This document shows positions 1 through 9,334 of a stretch of 64,000 nt of DNA, one piece after another. A model generated the notes under the pieces. It did not search any database. It saw only the letters and a program-made list of their open reading frames with translations, and was not told where the DNA came from. Each line of letters opens with the position of its first letter. Within the stretch, counting starts at the first letter, position 1. Source of the DNA: Hymenobacter volaticus (GTDB taxonomy: Bacteria; Bacteroidota; Bacteroidia; Cytophagales; Hymenobacteraceae). The DNA lies in the NCBI RefSeq assembly GCF_022921055.1, contig NZ_CP095065.1, positions 124,001 to 188,000 on the forward strand, written 5' to 3'. Position numbers and translations under genes: made by a program.

Positions 1-683
1 GTGGTGACTAGGTCCAGGTCGCCGTCGCCGTCCAGGTCGCCAATCGCCAGACGGTACGGGTTGCTGCCCACGGCTACTTCCTGGGTGCCGCTGTACGTTC
101 CGGCCCCCTCGTTGAGACGCACGCTCACCGTACCGGGGTAGTTGACCGTAAGGACATCCAGGTCCCCATCCCCATCGACATCGCCCACGGCCAAGCTGCT
201 CGGGGTGTTGCCCACTAGCACGTCGGAGCCCCCACTGAAGGTACCCGGGCCTGCGGCCGTAGCGGCAGTGAACTGGTACACCTGCGGGCGAGCCAAGGTA
301 TTACCGGCCTGGCTCTCCACCCCCGTCGTAACGGTGACCCACACTGATTCCCCGGGTTTAAACCCCACGTTTGGCAAAAAGCGCAGCGTGCTGTCGCTAA
401 CTGCGGCCGTGCCGGCCTTCCGGCCAACTTGCTGGCCGAAGACGTGCAGAGCCTGCCGGGTGGAGGCCGTGTTGCGCAGAGGTTGCGAGAAGCGCACGGC
501 CACGGCCGTGGCGCGGGGCACCGCGTGGGCATTGCGAGCCGGCGAGAGGGTGGTAACAAGCGGAGCTTGTGCCTGTACCGGGCCGGCCAGTAGCAACCCA
601 GCCAGGGAGGGTATTAAGGCACTAGGGCGCCGAATAAAAGCCGCCCGCGCCGGCCGGTTTAAAGGAGTAAAGCTTGAATTCAT
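1..683 (-). CDS. Secreted Ig-like / FG-GAP (VCBS) repeat protein, 3' end outside window
   Basis: The reverse strand reads without a stop from an ATG at 683 to the window edge, so only the N-terminal ~227 residues are present. Residues 1-38 are a signal peptide: a basic start, then a hydrophobic run ending in VQAQA. Residues ~40-150 resemble a bacterial Ig-like (SbsA/Big_5) domain, with RATAVAVRFSQPL, then LRFLPN and WVTVT. From ~160 there are two FG-GAP/VCBS repeats, seen as AVGDVDGDGDLDVLTV and AIGDLDGDGDLDLVTT, whose Asp-rich loops normally bind calcium in a beta-propeller. Such proteins are exported to the cell surface in Bacteroidota, often by type IX secretion, but any C-terminal sorting domain would lie outside the window. 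The start is chosen because it gives a good signal peptide. Family assignment is firm; the function is unknown. Confidence 0.82.
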   Translation of the reverse strand, partial: MNSSFTPLNRPARAAFIRRPSALIPSLAGLLLAGPVQAQAPLVTTLSPARNAHAVPRATAVAVRFSQPLRNTASTRQALHVFGQQVGRKAGTAAVSDSTLRFLPNVGFKPGESVWVTVTTGVESQAGNTLARPQVYQFTAATAAGPGTFSGGSDVLVGNTPSSLAVGDVDGDGDLDVLTVNYPGTVSVRLNEGAGTYSGTQEVAVGSNPYRLAIGDLDGDGDLDLVT

Positions 684-1652
684 GCCTGGTAGCTGTAGGG
701 AGGTAAGCAGATGCAGAAGTCCGGCGGATAGAACAAGGCCGCTCCGGCAGCCTAACGAGTGTATTGTGATTCGACTGATTCGTAGTTGGAACCCACCCTT
801 CGCACGCTTGACTAGCGAAAGGGGCGAGTTCTAAATATAAGATAGCAGCTATTCAATAAAGTGCAAAACCTCCTTTAAAAGGTTATAATCATAGGGGTTC
901 TGCTAACTTACCGTTTGGCTGTACTTGCTTATCAGGATCGGCAGTTTCCTAGTAGTGGCGAGTAAGCGTTTCTCATGAAGCAGGCAGTTGGCAAACTGCT
1001 GAAAAATTACACCCTGCTCCGGCAAGAAACAGTAAGCTTCTACTTGAACCGCCGTAAAAAGCCAGATCCACGTTAATGTTCGCAGGTCGGTCAACGAAAC
1101 TACCGTGGGTCCTCTCTCCTATCGATCTAGCTAAGCAAGAATTACCCGTAAACTATAGTTGGAAGTATGCTGCACTGGCACAAAACAACTTTCTGTTAGG
1201 GTAGACTCTGGCTTGAAAACAACTAGGTCTACTGACTCCTAATCTGCAACTTCTATAGCCGTGATTAAGCAGCCGCTTCTCCCGTTGTGCTGCTCAAGCG
1301 CGAACCCATTGGAGAGACACACCTGCGCTACATGCTCGTCTAAAGTAGCCGCTCGCTCTGCCCCTGGGCAAAGAGTCCCGGTTGGTCGTTCATCTCGCGC
1401 ACTTCACCGAGTTTGAAAGCGGCAATGGGCTACTTGTCTAAGGTTGCCAGTTCTTATTTTGTTCGCGGCCGCAGCTTAACTGCGATACCATAGCTGACCG
1501 CAATTGCTTGTAAAAATGCCCGCTACGGTCGCAATGGTATTAGAGTTCTATTACCTGGTTGCGGCTAAACGTAGCCAATTCGGGGCCGAGTGCTGTAGGT
1601 TTAACCTAACGCAAGCAAACAAGGTGGGTAAAGGCAAAAGACAGTTGAAAGC
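684..1652. other. Gene-poor stretch between FG-GAP gene and rep
   Basis: No gene is supported here. A 63-codon open frame at 903-1094 (-) has no recognisable features. The stretch probably holds decayed sequence plus the promoter of the FG-GAP gene near its left edge. Confidence 0.4.
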
Positions 1653-2950
1653 TTACTGAGCATCGCGTACAACAAACTTCTTGCTACCCTCTTCAACAAC
1701 CCGGAACCCCTTGGTTAAGTATTTGCGCTCCAGAAATTCGGGAAAGGTTTCCGCGTTACGCTTTATCTTCTGCTCTTCTTGATAGAAGCCCTCCACTTCC
1801 CAGTACTGGAATACTACGCGAGGTCGGCTCTGCGCGGCAACAACCGGCGAAACCTTGGCCGGCACGGCAGGAAGTGCTTGGTGCAGGTAATCGGTTAACA
1901 TGTGCTTCTCGATGATGCCCTTGTAGAGGTAATCCTTCGCCGACTTTTTGATTTTCCCTAGGGCCTGCTGTTTTTCCGTGATCCGCAGCACGTAGTGCAG
2001 ATACCCTTCGTCGTACTCCTGGGCGGCAAGTTGGGCGCGAATAATAGGTAGGCTCGCTTTACCGATTCCCGCGCGAAGCAATGCCGCCTCCCAGGGTAAC
2101 CCCACCTCCTGTTCGGAGGTTGTTTCGGTAGCACTCCGGTCTTCGTGCGTCACCAACTGGAAATGGAAGGTAATGCTGATCGGCACTCCCCGTTCCCGAT
2201 TAACGCGGTAGCTAAAGGGTAAGTCCGTTTCGGCGCATGCCTGTTGGGCCTTGGTCAACACCTTGCTGTTAAAATTGTTGAAACGCCCCTCGTATTCGCC
2301 CTTAGTCATGCCCAGCATGAATTTAAGCTTGTCCAGTTCAATGGTTCGCTCTGTACGACCGAAATTTACCCATTCCATGCACCACCAGTAAATGCGGTGG
2401 CCGTACGGATTCTTGATCTTACGGACTTGGTTGAGGCGTGCCGAAGTGAAGTTGCCGTTGGCTTTCAACCGCAGCAAGTAGGGCATAATAAGCGGGTTGA
2501 AACAAGCAATTACCCCCCCGCCTGAGTATCATAGTATACTCGTGCCATTAGCGGAATCACTTCATAGTTTGGGTTCTTGCGGCGCTTGAGCTTGCCTTCG
2601 TCTTCAACTAAGCGCTCAATTTTCAGCATTTGCGCCCCAATCGAATCTACCATTCGGCGCACTTCCTGATAGATAGCGCCGCCGCTCCGTTCGGGAATCA
2701 ACTCTTTGGTGTGCACGAAATGGTACTGAAACGAATCGTCTTCCGGCCGGATGCGAGCTAGTAAACTCACAAATAGCCGCATTTCCAAGGTAATTAAATT
2801 GAAGGAAGCGTTGATCAGCGCGTTATGCTGCTTGATAAATGCCTCGGGGTCAACTCGTACGGAAACGACAGCTACTTCCGATTCCGGTTGCAGCGCCTTG
2901 AGCGAATTCGATTTAGTAGCACCTTTCGACATCTCATCCATGGTTAGCAT
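1653..2950 (-). CDS. repB: Rep_3-family plasmid replication initiator, interrupted by a frameshift at a G7 tract
   Basis: Two reverse-strand frames form one initiator of about 432 residues. The N-terminal frame (2950-2510) carries the first winged-helix domain: SFNLITLEMRLFVSLLARI, KELIPERSGGAIYQEVRRM, then MARVYYDTQ. The C-terminal frame (from ~2511 to 1653) continues with VIACFNPLIMPYLL, the second winged helix (SARLNQVRKIKNPYGHRIYWW) and a basic tail. The join is at a run of seven G (2514-2520 on the plus strand as C) immediately followed by TAA. Moving back one base in the run restores the frame. Rep_3 proteins bind iterons and open the origin; the iteron origin lies directly upstream and one iteron sits 5 nt before the start codon, so autoregulation is likely. 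The gap could be a sequencing error, a real mutation, or a slippage site. MDEMSKG (2941) is an alternative start. Confidence 0.85.
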
Positions 2951-2954
2951 CCTA

Positions 2955-3773
2955 AGGGTGTTTTGGTAGCAGGTAGGGCAGTCACAGGTTGTTATTGTAG
3001 CAGCAACAAGTTGTTTTGGTAGCAGGGCTAGGTTGTTTTAGTAGCATTAGCAGGTTGTTTTGGTAGCAGATAGGACGCCTATAATTATGAAAATCAAATA
3101 CTTATGCCGTTCTTAACTAAATAAGAAAGTAAAGAAATAAAAAGACTAGTCTGATTTTAAGGAAGGGGTGTTTTGGTAGCACCCCTTCCTGAGCTTTAAA
3201 GGCATAAAAAAGCATAAACAAATAAAAAATTTGTGCCTTTTTGTACTTTAAGAGGCTGTCTGTGAGGCATTTTAGGGCTTAAGTTTTGAAATTACGCAAA
3301 TCAAGGAGCTTCTGCTGGGTTTAGCAACAAAAAGGGGGGTGCTACCAAAACAACCTTGTGCTATTTTGTGGGGAGCTCTTAGTATATAAGTGCTACCAAA
3401 ACACCCTCAAGGAGTGGGACGCAAAGGGCATAATAGCGCGTATTCTTAAGGTTGCTACTAAAACACCCTCAGGGGTTCCCCTTATGTGGGTGCTACCAAA
3501 CCACCCTGTGAAGGCTCGAAAAATATATTGCAACTCATGCTAGCCCGGGCGTTAGATAGCAACCGGTACGGTAAGAGGGTGCTACCAAAGCACCCTTACA
3601 ACAGCTATTGTCGGCAAACCTAACAAGCAGCCTTACTGAAGTCAGCAAAGAGGTACCTCTCTACGTCGGCGATTTCCGCCTCTCCGCGCGGCTTGCCCTG
3701 TTAAATCACCCTCCTATGCGCCCCAATTTCACAACAGCTGCTACATCATGTTATCCTGCTACTAAAACACCCC
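2955..3773. other. oriV: Iteron-type replication origin (12 iterons in two opposed arrays)
   Basis: The consensus iteron is GCTACCAAAACAMCCT. Six copies point one way (reverse-complement form) at 2955-2970, 2986-3001, 3009-3023, 3030-3045, 3052-3067 and 3164-3180. Six point the other way at 3341-3356, 3392-3407, 3454-3469, 3492-3507, 3581-3596 and 3758-3773. Between the arrays, ~3070-3330 is A+T-rich, with runs such as GCATAAAAAAGCATAAAC, and would be the natural unwinding region. Position beside a Rep_3 gene supports an iteron-controlled theta origin. Some copies deviate by one or two bases (A to G or C in the A-run, C to T at position 6). Spacing is irregular, not a fixed helical period. 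Confidence 0.85.
3161..3189. repeat. Perfect 10-bp inverted repeat enclosing an iteron
   Basis: GGAAGGGGTG (3161-3170) and CACCCCTTCC (3180-3189) pair perfectly around a 9-nt loop that holds the iteron core TTTTGGTAG. The hairpin sits at the edge of the A+T-rich origin core. It may be a special initiator site (Rep_3 dimers often bind inverted iteron halves) or a terminator. Confidence 0.6.
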
Positions 3774-3862
3774 AAGAAGGCACCAACGCACTTGGGTTTA
3801 CAAAGCACACTAGCTATGCTGATAATGAGGCCTTATTTCTTAGTTACTCTTGCCAAAACACG

Positions 3863-3889
3863 ACCCTACCTGCGTCGGTCAGGTAGGGT
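3863..3889. terminator. Terminator-like hairpin downstream of the origin
   Basis: ACCCTACCTG (3863-3872) pairs perfectly with CAGGTAGGGT (3880-3889) around a 7-nt loop. A T5 run follows after about ten bases. It could end transcription leaving the origin region. Confidence 0.4.
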
Positions 3890-4495
3890 TGAACCCTGTT
3901 TTTACATGGAGAAGGGGTTGCTCCTCTCCCTCGGTAGTATCAGCGAAACCATTGCTACCTCTGCCCTTAGATCCTCGAACGGCTTCTCTAAATTCCTCCC
4001 TAGTTTGGTGACCGTACTTAGTACGGAGTTACTTTTTAATGCCTGGGCCTGACCTTATTGACCATGCCGATTAGGTGTGGCGTATGCAATTTGGTCGGCC
4101 GTCGGCCGTGTGTTAGTTACCCTGATTGGGATTGTAGTATACTAACAGGTGCCCGAAATGATGATCCTTATTGGCCTCGCGTTTATTGTGACGGGGGGCT
4201 CATCGTCCACTTGCTCGGCAAATCGACGATCTATTAAGCGCGAAAGCATAGCTTTGAGAAAGGCCTGCATGGTCACGGCCGATGGGCGGCTGTACTCGTT
4301 TTTAGTGGACATAGAAGCCGACCCGTGCTGACCTGCAACCTGAGCACGGGCCCGGGTGAGGCCTCCCCTACCCTGCCGCTGGCCCTGTTCTCCATCCTGA
4401 ACTTGACGCAGACGGAGATAAAGAGTTTATGCTTTAAGCGATGGGCATCATCACCGATGTAAGACTAAGGCGTTTCTCTTGGAAGTGTTGCTCTG

Positions 4496-4539
4496 TTATT
4501 GTTCATATTTATCATACGTATAATAAATATGAACAATAA
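4496..4539. promoter_or_regulatory. A+T-rich 17-bp perfect inverted repeat, possible partition or operator site
   Basis: A 17-bp arm (4496-4512, beginning TTATTGTTCATATTTAT) pairs perfectly with 4523-4539 around a 10-nt spacer. The GAACAAT and ATAAATA elements recur in front of parA (around 5474-5505). This suggests the same DNA-binding protein recognises both places. Confidence 0.45.
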
Positions 4540-4748
4540 AAAAGTGTGCCTTTGAGCTGTTTCTGAAGCAATTCAGTGCATTATTCTATCCGCGGTAAGA
4601 GGGTATCGAAGACGTGCTTATGGGATGGGTATGTAGGGTACGGGCTAAGGGTCCGGTTGCCACTGCCTCGCCAATAACAGTGAAGTATCATTCAGGAGCG
4701 TATCGTCGTCCATCTGTTCCCTCACTACTTAGTGGCAGACACTGTCCG

Positions 4749-5337
4749 CTAATGGTCTTGGCGTCGCAACGCTCCCACGTGCCGGTACGTGTTGAGAAGC
4801 ACGCCCGTGGCCGTCGCCTACGTGCTGACTAGCGCGAGTTCGCGCGGAGCGTCCGTTTCCGAAAAAAGCGTTTGCCCCGGCCCAGCAAAGCCGGGTAAAC
4901 CAGTAGTAGTACTTCGTCGACCAAGCCCTGCTCGAGCAAGACGGACGTGAGCGTGGAACTGCCCTAGACGGGCAAGCCCGGTCCCCCGTGGCCTTAAGGT
5001 CGCTAATAATCGTCAGGATGTCCGCGCCTAAGTCCGCGACCGGCCCCCATTGAAGGCTATCTGGCCGGTGGATAGCGACGTATTTCATCGCCGCGTTCAG
5101 ACTATTGGCTATCGCACTATTGCCGGCCTTGGGCCTAAAGGTGGCCCAGGCATCGTAGGTGTGGCGGCCGAGCAGCAGACCGGAGTGAGTACCCTGGGCC
5201 GCGACGACGGCCGCTAACCCCGCCGGGGTACGATAGGGAGTAGTCCAGTTGCCGTGCGCGAAGCCGTCGCCGTCTTCGTGCTGGATCACGCCGTCCAGGG
5301 AGACGTGTGCCATGATGCGAATCTTTCTCGTGCTCAT
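4749..5337 (-). pseudogene. Decayed dihydrofolate-reductase-like (RibD C-terminal / YyaP-type) gene
   Basis: The reverse strand from ATG 5337 reads MSTRKIRIMAHVSLDGVIQ, the start typical of the DHFR-like RibD_C family. LLLGRHTYDAWATF and IISDLKATG follow. After this the frame shifts at a G5 run; the next frame continues GSSTLTSVLLEQGLVDEVLLL and VYPALLGRGKRFF. A second shift at a T6 run leads to FSETDAPRELALVST and ATATGVLLNTYRHVGALRR. Two amber codons also interrupt the repaired reading (before GSSTL and before ATATG). Intact relatives are NADPH-dependent reductases of about 190 residues, many of unknown substrate. Two shifts and two stops make this a true pseudogene. A longer open frame (to 5433) extends upstream but does not look coding. 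Confidence 0.75.
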
Positions 5338-5471
5338 ATGGCGGACTAAAGGGTTACAGGTTGCACAAGTTAAGCTGGCTGACGCGCCCGCAGCAGGGCA
5401 ATTCAGATATATACACGGGTCGCTTGCGACCACTAGCCTTTATTCCAGCGTAAAGCCCGTCCTCTGTATTT

Positions 5472-5577
5472 TATATTTATGAACAATATATATTTATCAT
5501 AAATACTACATTTACAAACCATATAGTCAGTACATAATTTATATATTGAAAGTATTTATGATCTTTATAATAAATAC
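5472..5577. promoter_or_regulatory. parA promoter/operator region with ATAAATAC-type palindromes
   Basis: Two inverted repeats precede parA. TATTTAT-C-ATAAATA lies at 5491-5505, and GTATTTAT (5552-5559) faces ATAAATAC (5570-5577). A GAACAAT element like that at 4531 lies at 5481. The whole block is very A+T-rich. By analogy with other plasmid par loci it may be the operator and/or centromere bound by the small partner protein or by ParA. It fills most of the gap 5338-5641. Confidence 0.5.
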
Positions 5578-5641
5578 ATATTGGCTATATTGGTCATCCA
5601 GGTTATGTTTACTCGCTTTTCACTCTTTACCCTTTCAGAGC

Positions 5642-6409
5642 ATGCACATTATCACGTTCGCTAACAATAAAGGAGGGGTTGGTAAAACAACCTCTGCTCT
5701 ATCAGTGGCACATACGTTGGCGAATACGGGCCACCAAGTGGTATTACTCGATTGCGACCCGCAAGCCAATGCCAGCAAAACGTTTGATGTACCGGCTGAC
5801 ACCCCGCACATAGGGGAGGTTCTTGGTGAGCGGATTCAACTCTCCCAAGCCCTATTCAGAGTCAGCGCCACACTTCAGCTAGTAAGGGCGGAGCGTACGC
5901 TGGCGCAGCAGGAAAAGATTTTCGGTACGCAGCCGGACTACGTTTTCTTTTTGCGCGAGCAGCTGGCCACGCTCAAAGCCGTTGATTACGTGATCATCGA
6001 CACGCCGCCCTCCCTCGCCGCCCTGACCGTGGCCTCCTTAGTGGCCAGTGAAGCGGTCTACATTCCGCTGCACCCGGAATTCTTCGGCAATGAGGGCATG
6101 ACCGCCTTATTGGATATGTGTGCACGCCTACAAAAGAACTTCAACCCGAAACTACGCGTTGGTGGTATCTTCTTTACCGAGTACGCACCAACTTACCGGC
6201 GCGCGCTGCACCACCAAGTGGTCCAGCAGTTGAAAGAAGATCCCATCCTGGGCCCTTTAATCATGCAGACCACCATTCGGGAAAACGTGGCCTTGCCGGA
6301 ATCGCAAAGTATGCGGCAGAGTATTTACGCGTGGGCGCCGCAATCCAACGGCTCGGCTGACTACAAGCAGCTAACCGAGGAGATACTCAGTACTCTGTCC
6401 CGTAAATAA
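5642..6409 (+). CDS. parA: ParA-family partition ATPase
   Basis: This 255-residue protein begins MHIITFANNKGGVGKTTSA at 5642. The deviant Walker A motif KGGVGKT is at residues 9-15. LLDCDPQANAS (Walker A') and VIIDTPPSL (Walker B) follow. The length and lack of an N-terminal helix-turn-helix fit a type Ib-like ParA, which segregates plasmids by forming ATP-dependent gradients on the nucleoid. The longer open frame from 5546 adds a hydrophobic stretch unlike ParA, so I prefer the inner ATG. Palindromes lie upstream, and a small partner-like gene starts 29 nt downstream with another palindrome over its start codon, giving a parA-partner operon. Confidence 0.92.
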   Translation: MHIITFANNKGGVGKTTSALSVAHTLANTGHQVVLLDCDPQANASKTFDVPADTPHIGEVLGERIQLSQALFRVSATLQLVRAERTLAQQEKIFGTQPDYVFFLREQLATLKAVDYVIIDTPPSLAALTVASLVASEAVYIPLHPEFFGNEGMTALLDMCARLQKNFNPKLRVGGIFFTEYAPTYRRALHHQVVQQLKEDPILGPLIMQTTIRENVALPESQSMRQSIYAWAPQSNGSADYKQLTEEILSTLSRK

Positions 6410-6423
6410 ATATCACCAACACA

Positions 6424-6440
6424 ATAAATACTGTATTTAT
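6424..6440. promoter_or_regulatory. Palindrome overlapping the start codon of the parA partner gene
   Basis: ATAAATAC (6424-6431) and GTATTTAT (6433-6440) form a perfect 8-bp inverted repeat with a 1-nt centre. The right arm overlaps the ATG at 6439. It matches the arms found upstream of parA, so binding here could repress translation or transcription of the partner. Confidence 0.5.
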
Positions 6441-6764
6441 GGCAAAGGTGAACATGATTGCCAATATGGCCAAGGCGTCTGCTGTGCCCGCCCAAGCAGC
6501 GGACGAACTCATCTATGATTTACCGGCGGCAACCCCTCCAACCCCGGTAGAGCAGCCGGTAGCCGGAATAAAGATCCCCTTTACCAATCAACTGACCCCC
6601 GAGACCTTCCTGCGCTTAAAGCAGTTCGAATGCTGGGGGGCATGGAAATTCAAGACATTCTGGAAGAAGCATTAAATGCTTTCTTCCAGGGCAAGCCGGA
6701 AGCCGACCGGGAATTACCAGCTAAAGCAAAAGAGAAGCTGCGCAAAAAACTGCCAAACCTATAA
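6439..6764 (+). CDS. Small putative ParB-like partner, frameshifted
   Basis: Translation from 6439 gives MAKVNMIANMAKASAVPAQA and then TNQLTPETFLRLKQFE. Just after this the frame ends early at 6675. Moving back one base around the G6 run (6635-6640) restores GGMEIQDILEEALNAFF and a basic tail KAKEKLRKKLPNL, ending at 6764. The repaired product is about 108 residues. It resembles no family I can name with certainty. Its position just after parA, its basic C-terminus and the operator over its start suggest a centromere-binding partner. The frame break is one base in a homopolymer, so it may be a sequencing error. Confidence 0.55.
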
Positions 6765-7378
6765 GCCGACTTAGCTTATTGCTCCCAGGTTTGACTTGCC
6801 TTTCCCCAAGGCTCGCGCTAGGTACGTTTAGCAGCTTCCTACTACAAACCAGGAATACGGTGCGTGGCAACAAGAACTCAAACTTCGAGCTAACTAGATA
6901 TGGCAAATAATTTTCAAGCCTGGCTTCTCGCAACCCAACCGAATGGAGATAGGGTAGGAGGGGGGCTCCTATCTTATCCCCACCTTTTGGAGGATGTTTG
7001 AGGTGGTTTGGCTACGGCACGCAAAGGTGAAACAGCGGTTGAAAAAAGCTGCAAAGTGCTCAGGCGCCAGTTAAGCGGGGGCAGAAGACCTGCGTTCGGC
7101 ATTGTAGTAGCCATGAGAGAAACTAATTTCCGAGTGTGCCGCCGTAAAGTGCGGAAGCAAGTGCCGTCCCTAATTCGCGGTAATTGTTGGCTAAAAAGCC
7201 CTATCAGTGCCTGCTTATGGGAGCAAGCATGCTTAACGCCAAGCCTGAACAGCACCATTGTGTTCCCGGCTCGGTCTACTATGGGCATATCGGGCGAGGT
7301 CATTCCTTCGGATTTAAATATATAGTATTATATATTTAATATATTATCGCTATTGGTAGTAGCATAAGGAGGACCCGT
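6765..7378. other. Gene-poor stretch after the partition genes
   Basis: Overlapping open frames on both strands (6974-7303 and 7008-7325) lack recognisable domains. The stretch ends with an A+T palindrome (7315-7338) and a clear Shine-Dalgarno AAGGAGG at 7366-7372 for the next gene. Confidence 0.4.
7315..7338. promoter_or_regulatory. A+T-rich palindrome upstream of the heme-binding-type pseudogene
   Basis: TAAATATATA (7315-7324) pairs perfectly with 7329-7338 around GTAT. It lies about 40 bp before the start codon, where an operator would be expected. Its sequence resembles the par-region palindromes only in being A+T-rich. Confidence 0.4.
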
Positions 7379-8495
7379 ATGGATAGCTCTACTAGACCCG
7401 ACCGCCGGACCCGTGTGTTTGCGGATGTCCCGCTGCCCAAGCCGCCAGAAAGATTCACTGATCGAGGAGTCCCCTCGCCTCAAGACCTAGGACCCCTCAC
7501 CCAACTGCCTGGTGTCTGGACCGGCCGGGGCAAGGGGGTGGAACATGATTGCCCTCCCGTACCAGCACGCGCCCGCGCCGCCAGCAGGATTTAAATTTCG
7601 CGTGCTGATGAATCAGTACAACGAAGAGTTAATCTTCTCCTTTGTCGACGATGATATGCCTAATCGTGGTCTGTCGCGGCCCGGCGAACCCGATTTCGAC
7701 CAGTTCGTGGTCACCCTGGACTACCAACAGAAGATCACCCAAGTGGAAGCCCAAGACCGACCCGATAGCGGCGGTCTCGCGGGGTTATCCGGCCTGCCAA
7801 TCCACCACGAACCAGGTTTATGGTTGTACGATAAGAATCGCCGGGTTAAAGAGGACCACATCCAGGGAAACAACGTGACGGAAGTGGAACTCGATGTCGC
7901 CCGACTTGCCTCGATTCCGCACGGCAATTCCGTCCTGGCCCTGGGCACCTCAGCGGTTCACAAAGGTATGCCGGCAATTCCACCGCTAAGTGGGCTGCCT
8001 GCGGGCCGCTTTGAGAACGTTCTGACGGCAGACTACGACTTCCGGGATGCCACTGCTCCCGACCCGTATCTGGAGCCGTACAAGCATTACATCGCCCATC
8101 CGTTTATGGGAAACGCCGGCGGGATTCCGGGGTTTCCTGGATTCAATCCGGCGGACATGAACCAGATTCTTCGTTTCGCCAACCAGGGCGTGAATATAGT
8201 TCGGACTACCACGTTGAGTGTTGACACGACTCGGAAGCGGGCTGGAATAACCAATGCGCCTTTCTCGGTGCGCGAGGCCGAGCCGGTCAGTATGAAGTCC
8301 ACCTTTTGGATCTAGGAACTAGCCGAGAAGGACGCCCGGGGAAATCCCCGGCTGCGGCTGCAATACTCCCAAGTCGTCATGCTTCACTTTTTCCATTCCC
8401 GCCAGGATGAATTCCCCGAGCGCGCCGTCTGGCCCCACATCAGCATTGCCACCTTGGAGAAGACACCCGCTGACTACCGCCTTGTTCCTGGTTAG
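7379..8495 (+). pseudogene. Broken beta-barrel, heme-binding-type conserved protein
   Basis: A strong Shine-Dalgarno (AAGGAGG, 7366-7372) precedes ATG 7379. The first frame reads to GPLTQLPGVWTGRGKG. A one-base shift in a G5 run near 7535 moves the sense into the frame GWNMIALPY, FRVLMNQYNEELIFSF, LPIHHEPGLWLY, ARLASIPHGNSVLALG and EPVSMKSTFWI. An amber codon at 8313-8315 then interrupts ELAEKDARGNPRLRLQYSQVV, and the reading ends at 8495. The repaired protein would be about 371 residues. The pattern (GxWTGxGxN, HHEPGLWL, IPHGNS) recalls bacterial proteins annotated as heme-binding or peroxidase-like beta-barrels, but that label is tentative. A frameshift plus an internal stop argue for real inactivation. 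Confidence 0.6.
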
Positions 8496-8520
8496 CAAGG
8501 GTCCATCGGCGTTCCCAGAA

Positions 8521-8562
8521 TACGGACAGGTCGGTTGGGTGCACCCAACCGACCTGTCCGTA
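8521..8562. repeat. 42-bp perfect palindrome
   Basis: Two 20-bp arms (8521-8540 and 8543-8562) are exact reverse complements around GC. The arm begins TACGGACAGGTCGG. It lies 25 bp after the stop of the heme-binding-type pseudogene. It has no U-tract, so a simple intrinsic terminator is not clear. Between this palindrome and the acetyltransferase (to 8878) I see no gene. Confidence 0.8.
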
Positions 8563-8878
8563 CTTCAGGCACAAGTTAACTGGGCCGGGGTGCGGGTTGG
8601 AAAAGACTAACCGCTCCTCCTGAACAGGGCGTCCCCGGCTATGACCATTTCCGGTTACCCATCGGGCTAAGGAGCAAAGGACTTATTATGAGTACGTGAA
8701 TGGTGCGGCAGCACGCTGACTGACGCCCACGACACTTGGTAAATGCTTTATCGGCTTCGATAAAGAGGGGGAGAGGGAGGAATGCGAATAACCCATTTAG
8801 GTACCATGCCGGGTGAACAGCAACCCGGGTAAGGTGCGCGAAAGAGCAGGGCTATTGTTCGACACGCCTCGTCGCCAC

Positions 8879-9334
8879 TCACAGCCGTAACTCGAACACG
8901 AGTTGGTGCTTGCACTGTATGTTATTTTCCCAGATGGGCTGCGGATAAGCATGCAGGAAGTAGTTAAGGTTGAGTCCGACTAGCTCGAAGCCTTCCTGCT
9001 GATAAAGTGCTATCTGTCCGATGCCTGAATTGCCGGTTTTTATCAGCAACTGCTGGAGGCCGAGTTGCCGGCTTTGCGCCGTCACGTGGCGCAATAGGGC
9101 TCGACCCAATCCTCGACCCTGATAACTCGGTTCAACGGCAATGCTGACGATCTCGCCGTGCTCACCCCGCGGTTCCAACAAACAGATGCCCTGCGCTTGG
9201 CCGTTAACGTGTACTACGTACACGAGACTGCGCGGCAAATATTGCTCAATAAGAAGCGGGTTTTCATCCGCTAGCAGGAGCAGGTGGTAGGGAAGAACAT
9301 CACCCGGCTGCGCTTGCCCAATTGAATATTCCAT
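8879..9334 (-). CDS. GNAT-family N-acetyltransferase
   Basis: This 151-residue protein has the acetyl-CoA-binding motif A of the GNAT fold at residues ~63-85: IVSIAVEPSYQGRGLGRALL, with the Q-G-x-G-x-G loop. A second conserved stretch, LYQQEGFELVGLN, fits motif B. No signal peptide is visible, so it should be cytosolic. The acceptor substrate cannot be deduced. The gene is monocistronic by position: a palindrome and gene-poor DNA follow it, and upstream lies another gene-poor stretch. The start MEYSIGQAQPGDVLPYH is typical for the family. Confidence 0.88.
   Translation of the reverse strand: MEYSIGQAQPGDVLPYHLLLLADENPLLIEQYLPRSLVYVVHVNGQAQGICLLEPRGEHGEIVSIAVEPSYQGRGLGRALLRHVTAQSRQLGLQQLLIKTGNSGIGQIALYQQEGFELVGLNLNYFLHAYPQPIWENNIQCKHQLVFELRL

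Larger units (their letters stand above)
3774..4748. other. Gene-poor stretch between origin and DHFR-like pseudogene
   Basis: Short open frames occur at 3608-3886, 3792-4052 and 4149-4331, but none has a recognisable domain or a convincing ribosome-binding site. Two hairpins (3863-3889 and 4496-4539) are listed separately. I see no supported gene. Confidence 0.4.

Noticed and set aside
142..834. 230-residue plus-strand ORF
   Set aside because: The reverse strand encodes clear FG-GAP repeats with a signal peptide; the plus frame is its shadow.
903..1094. 63-residue reverse ORF
   Set aside because: No motif, signal or context supports it; it could be a remnant.
6974..7325. Overlapping ~105-residue ORFs on both strands
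   Set aside because: Neither has a recognisable domain or ribosome-binding site.
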